Of a stretch of 10,189 bases of DNA, positions 5,855 through 10,189 are shown one piece after another. Positions within the stretch are counted from its first letter, which is position 1; every line of letters starts with the position of its first letter. Source of the DNA: Clostridiaceae bacterium. Lineage in GTDB: Bacteria; Bacillota; Clostridia; UBA1212; DUPL01. The stretch is from assembly GCA_012522035.1 (NCBI GenBank), contig JAAYLF010000042.1, positions 1 through 10,189 on the forward strand, given 5' to 3'. Under the pieces are notes generated by a model. It was not told where the DNA came from. It made no database searches and was given only the letters and a program-made list of their open reading frames with translations. Position numbers and translations under genes: made by a program.

Positions 5855-6223
5855 TCAGGAACGCATTCGACGCATGTCTCTGGAGAAGATCATTCTATGA
5901 ACAAATTTGTGGAAGAAGTATTCACCTGCTCCTAGTACCAATGCGCTTATTATCGCATCGACAATTCCCACTTGGGTGTAGTCAAGCCAGAGGTTGGCCA
6001 TGTACAGCACCACAAAGGCTATCAAAGCATCTGTTATGGAAGCGACGGTGTTGTTTGATAGAGGAAGCATTAGCAAATCGCCAATCGCATATGACAAAAC
6101 AGTGGTTATTACTGACAGCCAGAGTATCTGCCCAAAGGTTAGATTGGTCATGATATTCAAAACAATTTCAAAAATCACAGCTGTCATTATGAATTTTATA
6201 ATCAAAGCACTAATGTGTCTCAC
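5855..6223 (-). CDS. DUF2512 (YndM-like) four-helix membrane protein
   Basis: A 122-residue integral membrane protein with four predicted helices (about 6-26, 32-52, 60-80, 87-105) and a positively charged C-terminal tail (RDMRRMRS). The GDLLMLPLSNN segment between helices 2 and 3 resembles the conserved GDL..LP..NN of DUF2512 proteins such as Bacillus YndM, common in endospore formers; the function is unknown. Two GTG codons compete: 6232 overlaps the AAAGGAGT ribosome site, whereas 6223 lies eight bases beyond it, so 6223 is chosen. It is transcribed alone, ending at the shared terminator. Confidence 0.8.
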   Translation of the reverse strand: MRHISALIIKFIMTAVIFEIVLNIMTNLTFGQILWLSVITTVLSYAIGDLLMLPLSNNTVASITDALIAFVVLYMANLWLDYTQVGIVDAIISALVLGAGEYFFHKFVHRMIFSRDMRRMRS

Positions 6224-6230
6224 AATACTC

Positions 6231-6238
6231 ACTCCTTT
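6231..6238 (-). promoter_or_regulatory. ribosome binding site deciding the DUF2512 start
   Basis: AAAGGAGT on the minus strand overlaps the upstream GTG (6232) and is correctly spaced for the GTG at 6223. Confidence 0.75.
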
Positions 6239-6243
6239 GACAG

Positions 6244-6273
6244 TAGTATGTTCTAATTGCCCGGTAGATAAAC
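6244..6273 (-). promoter_or_regulatory. possible forespore (sigma-F/G-like) promoter of the DUF2512 gene
   Basis: On the minus strand GTTTA (6273-6269) and CATACTA (6250-6244) are 18 bp apart, close to the sigma-F/sigma-G pattern known from Bacillus (GYWTA / CATnnTA-type). Against it, the predicted transcript would begin at or just before the ribosome site, leaving a very short leader. Confidence 0.3.
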
Positions 6274-6387
6274 AAGGAAAATTCTGTTTGTTCGAACTCG
6301 AATCACATATGAATCTTTTGATTTACAAGTTTGTTGATCCCAGTAACAGTGTTAACAGTATGGACATAAATTGTTTTGTTTTTGTTG

Positions 6388-6393
6388 TATAAT
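6388..6393 (+). promoter_or_regulatory. -10 box upstream of the lipoprotein gene
   Basis: A perfect TATAAT follows a T/G-rich stretch. No good -35 is present at 16-18 bp; TGGACA (6361-6366) is close to consensus but 21 bp away. Two direct copies of TAACAGT (6344-6350, 6353-6359) lie just upstream and might bind an activator. Confidence 0.5.
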
Positions 6394-6450
6394 TGAATTG
6401 ATAAATAACTTTCGAGGAGAAGAAAGACGCCAAAGAAGGAGGAAGCAAAA

Positions 6451-7098
6451 GTGAAAAGAGCAAACGTCAGGTTCAAACTTTTCTATGTGCTGGTTTTGGT
6501 GCTTTGTGTTTTGGTAGGCTGCGGAGGTTCCAAGGACTCCGAAAAGAAAACACCTGAACCAACAGCGATGCCAACAGACACGCCTGCACCTACTGACACC
6601 CCAGAACCAACAGCAACTCCACTACCTTTGGTCAATGTGGCAAAAGGCAAGCCTGTTACCGCGGACCATGAAGAGACCAATGACTTTACCGCAGACAAGG
6701 CGGCAGATGGCGATGAAGCAACAAGATGGAGCGGTTTCAGCCTTGCTTTGGAGAATCCAATGGAAAACTATGACCGATGGCTGATTGTCGATTTGGAAAA
6801 AGAGTATATTATTAATTCCTTTGAAATATGGTTTGAGTTTTTGGCTGTCAGCTATAAAATTGAAGTTTCGCTGACGGGGGAGGAAAATTCATGGACAACT
6901 GTTTTTGATTCCGATGGAGTAAATCCGGTAGGTCCGAACCTCATATTTGAAGAGGGGTTTGAACCAGTGAAAGCAAGATATGTAAAGTTCTCTACATACA
7001 GGCATGAAGATCAATCTCCACACTCGGGATACCCCTTCTGCAGCATTTATGAGCTGATAGTAATGGGATATGATGAAAGCGAACTGAATACGATTTAG
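6451..7098 (+). CDS. lipoprotein with F5/8 type C (discoidin/CBM32-like) domain
   Basis: A 215-residue exported lipoprotein. A hydrophobic signal segment (about 8-23) ends in a lipobox LVGC, with Cys24 the predicted lipidated residue. A Thr/Pro-rich linker of TPEPT/TDTPAP repeats (34-59) spaces the domain from the membrane. Residues about 62-207 show the discoidin pattern: an early KGKPVTA, ADGDEATRWSG (86-95), a WLIVDL strand, ARYVKF (175-180) and a closing SIYELIVMG strand. Such beta-sandwich domains usually bind carbohydrate, so it probably holds a glycan or wall polymer at the cell surface; no catalytic domain is attached. The GTG start follows AAGGAGG (6436-6442) at eight bases. It seems to be a single-gene unit. 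Confidence 0.88.
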   Translation: MKRANVRFKLFYVLVLVLCVLVGCGGSKDSEKKTPEPTAMPTDTPAPTDTPEPTATPLPLVNVAKGKPVTADHEETNDFTADKAADGDEATRWSGFSLALENPMENYDRWLIVDLEKEYIINSFEIWFEFLAVSYKIEVSLTGEENSWTTVFDSDGVNPVGPNLIFEEGFEPVKARYVKFSTYRHEDQSPHSGYPFCSIYELIVMGYDESELNTI

Positions 7099-7103
7099 TA
7101 ATA

Positions 7104-7131
7104 AGAGGCTTCCTCAAGCAAGGTCGCCTCT
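7104..7131. terminator. likely terminator between the lipoprotein and VOC genes
   Basis: AGAGGC (7104-7109) pairs with GCCTCT (7126-7131), with an inner CCT/AGG pairing, followed by GTTTTGC. The stem is short and interrupted. It occupies the 39-bp gap between convergent genes and may serve both. Confidence 0.6.
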
Positions 7132-7137
7132 GTTTTG

Positions 7138-7500
7138 CTACATGTTTTCAACAAATTGAATCTTTAATCCATTCGGATCCAGGGCGAAGAAGAATCTTAT
7201 GTTGGGATTTGGTGAAATGGGCTCGGTAAGAATTTGCACACCTTTTTCCTTTAATAGTGTGATTTGCTTGTCTACGGAATCAACCACGAACCCCAGGGAG
7301 ATATCTTTGCCCATGTCACAGGATTCTTTGTTTTTGTCCCAAATAAGTTCAATTTCGGTTTCTCCATTGCCCAAGAAAACGATTTCTGTATCAGGTCCTG
7401 CCATGAAGCGTCTGTTCTCCTTAAGACCAACGACTTCCTTGTAGAACCTGACAGATTCGTCCATGTTTTTCACATGTAAAGTGCACCAGCAGAATTTCAT
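7138..7500 (-). CDS. VOC superfamily (glyoxalase/dioxygenase fold) protein
   Basis: A 120-residue single-module pair of beta-alpha-beta-beta-beta units. Typical motifs are LHVKNMDESVRFY near the start, IELIW at 50-54 and LDPNGLKIQFVE at 108-117. Aligned by pattern with metal-dependent glyoxalase I, His9 and Glu51 are in place, but the third and fourth ligand positions appear to be Ser68 and Gln115 rather than His and Glu. The common label lactoylglutathione lyase is therefore doubtful, and the substrate is unknown; a binding or resistance role is possible. GAGGTG lies five bases before the ATG. It is a single-gene unit, divergent from the downstream plus-strand gene. Confidence 0.85.
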   Translation of the reverse strand: MKFCWCTLHVKNMDESVRFYKEVVGLKENRRFMAGPDTEIVFLGNGETEIELIWDKNKESCDMGKDISLGFVVDSVDKQITLLKEKGVQILTEPISPNPNIRFFFALDPNGLKIQFVENM

Positions 7501-7535
7501 GCAAACACCTCAAATATAGCTTAATGCAAATATAG

Positions 7536-7541
7536 TATAAT
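7536..7541 (+). promoter_or_regulatory. possible -10 box of the phosphodiester glycosidase unit
   Basis: TATAAT, 42 bp before the ATG at 7583, without a recognisable -35. An overlapping AGTATA (7534-7539) reads as TATACT on the minus strand and could serve the divergent VOC gene. Confidence 0.35.
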
Positions 7542-7582
7542 AACTTGTACACCGATTATAACATGAACCGAGGAGAAGGTTA

Positions 7583-8619
7583 ATGAAAAGCATTATTGAA
7601 GAAGAATACGAACAACCAACTCACAAGAAATCACAAAATTCAGAAGATAAAGGAAAACGCATGCCAATATGGCAAATCCTCATAATTGATTTTCTTGCAG
7701 CAGGTATATTGATTAATGTATTTGCATTTTTTCATCATGTACTCCCCAGAACTCTGGATGGAGGAGTAAACATTATCGGCAGAAAGCCAATACCGACCTT
7801 TGGACTGCCAGCCAATCCCTCTATGCCGGTATCCACACCAAGACCTTACGAGGAATCAAAGAGATACTCTGAAAGCCCATACACAAGACAAGTGGATTTG
7901 ATTGAATCATTCAAAAACGAAAACAGCGAGGTTTATCTTAGGAAAGTTGTAATAGGAAGCGGCAAAAACAAGATTACATACTATGTGGCTGATGTATTTG
8001 TCAACTCTGTCATGTCTTTGAAAACAGCCTTTGCAAGAGGCAAATATGGAATGAACATCAAGGATGACATTTTGGATATTGCAGAAGACAATGATGCCAT
8101 ACTTGCCATTTCAGGAGACTACTATACCAACAACGACATAGGAGTGGTTATCAGAAACGGAGTGTATTACAGGGCAAACACACGGAAAATGACATATGCG
8201 TTCTTTATATTGATGGCACTATGAGAACCTACTCCCCTGAAGAGTTTGACATAGAAGAAGTCCTTAAGAACGATGCATGGCATGCCTGGACTTTTGGTCC
8301 CAGTCTTCTGGATGACAAGGGCAACATATTGAAAAACTTTAATTGCTCCTCTTACATAAAACAAACTCACCCAAGGGCTGCCATCGGTTATGTAAGACCA
8401 GGCCACTACGTACTCCTTGTCGTAGACGGAAGGGAAGAAGGCTACTCAAAAGGAGTGGACATTGGAGAACTTGCGCAAATCATGGCGGATGAAGGATGTC
8501 TTGCAGCCTACAATCTTGACGGGGGAAAGACGGCATGCATGGTTTACGATGGAAAGCTTGTAAACAGGCCGGCAGGAGGCGGAAGAGAAATAGGCGACAT
8601 TATATACATAGCCGGATGA
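7583..8619 (+). pseudogene. phosphodiester glycosidase (NAGPA-domain) family protein, split by a frameshift
   Basis: Two overlapping reading frames, 7583-8224 (213 residues) and 8221-8619 (132 residues), together make one protein of about 345 residues. The first carries a cytoplasmic N-terminus, one membrane helix (about 29-51), a Pro-rich linker and the start of the domain (AISGDYYTNN, 175-184). The second carries the rest: HPRAAIG, NLDGG followed by KTACMV, and NRPAGGGR near the end, all hallmarks of the NAGPA/phosphodiester glycosidase family often annotated as exopolysaccharide biosynthesis proteins. Reading the -1 frame from 8188 gives NDICVLYIDGT directly before the second frame's Met, so homology crosses the break. 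One base appears missing from the A4 run at 8186-8189. It could be a true mutation, a sequencing error or, less likely, recoding. Extracytoplasmic glycan processing would be the intact role. The ATG has a GAGGAGAAGG-type ribosome site. Confidence 0.85.
8186..8189 (+). other. inferred frameshift site (A4 run)
   Basis: The upstream frame reads CGG AAA ATG; the continuing frame needs CGG AAA AAT, which one extra A would restore. The surrounding bases do not form a canonical X-XXY-YYZ slippery heptamer, which favours an indel over programmed frameshifting. Confidence 0.75.
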
Positions 8620-8641
8620 AGAAAAGAGAGAAGGGGATTAT

Positions 8642-8857
8642 ATGAAAAGACTAACAAGAAAAATACTTTTTATACTGCCAAACCTGGTTGTAATACTATC
8701 GCTGATATTTATTACACTCTGGATTCTCAATATATTCAATCCGGGGATGAATTTTCTTGGGAACAAGATATCGAGCATACTGCTTATAGTATTCTTCGTG
8801 CTATCACTGATTAATGCAATTGCAACCATTGTTCTGGAACGAAAAATAGAGGAATAA
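8642..8857 (+). CDS. small two-helix membrane protein, hypothetical
   Basis: A 71-residue protein with a basic N-terminus (MKRLTRK), a hydrophobic helix at about 8-31, a short polar turn containing NPGMNFLGNK, a second helix at about 43-64 and a charged end (ERKIEE). AAGGGG (8631-8636) precedes the ATG, and the gene begins 22 bp after the phosphodiester glycosidase frame, so the two are probably co-transcribed and end at the terminator 4 bp downstream. I do not recognise a family; it may be a membrane partner of the preceding protein. Confidence 0.75.
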   Translation: MKRLTRKILFILPNLVVILSLIFITLWILNIFNPGMNFLGNKISSILLIVFFVLSLINAIATIVLERKIEE

Positions 8858-8860
8858 ACG

Positions 8861-8897
8861 AAAAAGCCCTGAACATCAAAGATATTCAGGGCTTTTT
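8861..8897. terminator. bidirectional terminator between the small membrane protein and tRNA-Pro
   Basis: A 13-bp perfect stem, AAAAAGCCCTGAA (8861-8873) with TTCAGGGCTTTTT (8885-8897), and an 11-nt loop. T-runs lie on both strands. It starts one base after the tRNA 3' end and so also terminates the tRNA transcript. Confidence 0.93.
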
Positions 8898-8898
8898 C

Positions 8899-8974
8899 TG
8901 GTCGAGGTGACAGGGATTGAACCTGCGGCCTCATGGTCCCAAACCACGCGCGCTCCCAGCTGCGCCACACCTCG
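8899..8974 (-). tRNA. tRNA-Pro (anticodon TGG)
   Basis: A 76-nt cloverleaf on the minus strand with encoded CCA (8901-8899). The acceptor stem is CGAGGTG/CACCTCG, the D-arm GCGC/GCGC, the anticodon arm CGTGG-TTTGGGA-CCATG with anticodon TGG, and the T-arm GCAGG-TTCAATC-CCTGT. All stems pair, with one G-U in the T stem. It should read CCA and, by wobble, other Pro codons. It has its own promoter and terminator. Confidence 0.96.
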
Positions 8975-8998
8975 ATACGTCATTTGCGACGCTTGAAT

Positions 8999-9027
8999 AT
9001 ATTAGCATACAAAAATAGAATTGTCAA
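8999..9027 (-). promoter_or_regulatory. sigma-A promoter of tRNA-Pro
   Basis: On the minus strand, perfect TTGACA (9027-9022), 17-bp spacer and TAATAT (9004-8999), with TGC before the -10. The strongest promoter match in the window, as expected for a tRNA gene. Confidence 0.88.
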
Positions 9028-9127
9028 CACCTGCATTCATAATATTTTTTCCCAGAATGCAACTGGATTTAGACTATTTTGTAAATAATGCATAGAAAAT
9101 ATTTTTCAGTAATTCCAAATGGAAATA

Positions 9128-9156
9128 TTGCCGTTTCTTCATCGATGTGATAATAT
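9128..9156 (+). promoter_or_regulatory. probable promoter of the PdaA-like gene
   Basis: TTGCCG (9128-9133), a 17-bp spacer and TAATAT (9151-9156), giving a leader of about 40 nt. A short palindrome TTCCA-AA-TGGAA (9113-9124) lies just upstream. The rest of the 9028-9127 stretch is AT-rich, with no gene that I can see. Confidence 0.5.
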
Positions 9157-9202
9157 ATATGTGGTTAAAATCTACTAAACTATGACTGGAGCATGAAATA
9201 TA

Positions 9203-10180
9203 ATGAAAAAAAGTCAGTTCATATCACTAGGCATATTATTGATAGCTGTTACCATATTTATTATAGTTGGTGCATTTGGAAGGGCGGACAAGGACCCGGT
9301 AATTAACGTTACACCGACTCCCACACCAAGCCCTACATCACCTTCTCTTGAAACACCAACACCTACAAACGAGGAGGAAACACCCGAGCCTACGCCTACT
9401 CCTACGCCGGAGAGAACACCTGTTGTATTTCCGACCGTAGACAAGGCATATGTAAGTTCACAATCAACCGAAACCACAACCTGGTACTGGGGTGTGTTAA
9501 AAGACGAGGATGGAATGGAGTACCCGACATTTAACGATCAATTGAAAAAGTTCGTTGATGGGTTTGATTATGTTTTCCTTAACAAAAAAGAGGGCAAAAA
9601 GGTTGTAACCCTTACTTTCAATGAAGGTTGGGACGACAAGGACAACAGAACTGTTCAAATACTCGACATATTGAAGGAAAAGGGTGTAAAAGCGACATTT
9701 TTCCTGACAAAGGAATATATGAATGTGGAAGCTAATCATGACGTTATTAGGCGAATGCATGCAGAAGGGCACCAGCTGGGTACTAGGGGTTCCGTATCAA
9801 GGCAGCTGCAAACCCTTTCCATTGATGATGCAATAAATGAGCTTCTGGGCATGGAAGAGAAGCTGCAGGAAATCCTGGGTGACAACACAGTAAGAATGGT
9901 GGCATACAGGCATATCGAAAGCTTCAGCAGAAGAGACTTGGCGCTTGTATCTGAGCTGGGGTACAAGATTGCGCTCTGGTCCTACAACTATAACGACTGG
10001 GGAGTACTTAATGCAGCAGAGGAACAGAAGGCATTTAATAGAATGATAGATTACATGTTCAACGGGACCGTTTTCTCGTTTTCAGCATCAAGCGTTAATA
10101 ATGTGAATCTATTGCCTAAATTAATAAAAGAGGCGAGAAGTCAAGGTTTCGAATTTATTCAGATTGATACAGATAACTAA
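9203..10180 (+). CDS. PdaA-like polysaccharide deacetylase homologue, probably catalytically inactive
   Basis: A 325-residue membrane-anchored extracellular protein: one N-terminal helix (about 6-25), a long Thr/Pro linker of TPTPTP-type repeats (37-73), then a region resembling the PdaA (peptidoglycan N-acetylmuramate deacetylase) lead-in with WYWGV (94-98), and a NodB fold (about 133-322). The fold markers are clear: VVTLTF, ILKEKGVKATFFLT and GYKIALWSYNYNDW. The catalytic motifs are not. TFDDG/TFDNG is TFNEG (138-142), the metal-binding NH...SH is Thr194-Arg195 and Ser199-Arg200, the RPP motif is Tyr235-Arg236-His237-Ile238, and the final LLH is SFS (292-294). Deacetylase activity is thus unlikely; wall binding or a regulatory role is inferred. 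The frame is intact, so this is not simple decay. Only a weak GGAG (9188-9191) precedes the ATG. Confidence 0.85.
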   Translation: MKKSQFISLGILLIAVTIFIIVGAFGRADKDPVINVTPTPTPSPTSPSLETPTPTNEEETPEPTPTPTPERTPVVFPTVDKAYVSSQSTETTTWYWGVLKDEDGMEYPTFNDQLKKFVDGFDYVFLNKKEGKKVVTLTFNEGWDDKDNRTVQILDILKEKGVKATFFLTKEYMNVEANHDVIRRMHAEGHQLGTRGSVSRQLQTLSIDDAINELLGMEEKLQEILGDNTVRMVAYRHIESFSRRDLALVSELGYKIALWSYNYNDWGVLNAAEEQKAFNRMIDYMFNGTVFSFSASSVNNVNLLPKLIKEARSQGFEFIQIDTDN

Positions 10181-10189
10181 CCAAGAAAC

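Noticed and set aside
5994..6392. 132-residue plus-strand frame opposite DUF2512
   Set aside because: Antisense shadow of a recognisable membrane protein, with no ribosome site.
8186..8192. Programmed -1 frameshifting in the phosphodiester glycosidase gene
   Set aside because: The A4 run is preceded by CGG and does not form a tandem slippery heptamer, and no clear downstream stimulatory stem-loop was seen; a simple indel is more economical.
9214..9477. Minus-strand frame rich in Gly and Val
   Set aside because: It is the complement of the Thr/Pro linker repeats of the PdaA-like gene; such low-complexity shadows are expected.

Overview
The window looks like chromosomal DNA from a low-GC, Gram-positive, anaerobic and probably spore-forming clostridium. 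Supporting signs are clean AGGAGG-type ribosome sites, sigma-A promoters with TTGACA/TATAAT-like boxes, Thr/Pro-rich linkers on surface proteins, a bacteriohemerythrin, a DUF2512 membrane protein and a PdaA-like protein. A cellulolytic thermophile of the Clostridium (Acetivibrio) thermocellum type would fit, but that is an inference. I see no transposase, integrase, CRISPR array, rRNA or phage gene.

Layout. (1) 154-1584 (+): exported cell-wall hydrolase with four LysM repeats, a peptidoglycan-binding domain and NlpC/P60. (2) 1578-2458 (-): a translationally coupled bacteriohemerythrin and CheX-type phosphatase pair; the cheX-like stop codon overlaps the end of the wall hydrolase gene. (3) 2459-2707: a divergent control region with a promoter on each strand, an inverted repeat and a leader hairpin. 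(4) 2708-4252 (+): a CPA2-type cation/proton antiporter followed at 18 bp by a small PII-like protein, closed by a terminator. (5) 4293-5555 (-): a cytoplasmic GH37 (trehalase-family) enzyme. (6) 5668-5808 (+): an acidic 46-residue protein with a strong ribosome site and terminator. (7) 5855-6223 (-): DUF2512 four-helix membrane protein. (8) 6451-7098 (+): lipoprotein with an F5/8C-like domain. (9) 7138-7500 (-): VOC/glyoxalase-fold protein. (10) 7583-8857 (+): frameshifted phosphodiester glycosidase gene plus a small two-helix membrane protein. (11) 8899-8974 (-): tRNA-Pro(TGG). (12) 9203-10180 (+): membrane-anchored PdaA-like polysaccharide deacetylase homologue whose catalytic and metal residues are nearly all replaced.

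How the genes may work together. Two small operons stand out. The hemerythrin/CheX pair suggests a link from oxygen or redox sensing to chemotaxis signalling. The antiporter/PII-like pair suggests a transporter controlled by a small-molecule-sensing trimer, as SbtB controls SbtA. They share one divergent control region. The right half of the window is mostly single-gene units for the cell envelope. Several proteins keep their family fold but lack a canonical active-site residue: the hemerythrin, the NlpC/P60 domain, the VOC protein and, most strikingly, the pseudo-deacetylase. Intergenic gaps are short and mostly explained by promoters and bidirectional terminators; no gene-free stretch exceeds 300 bases once the tRNA is counted.
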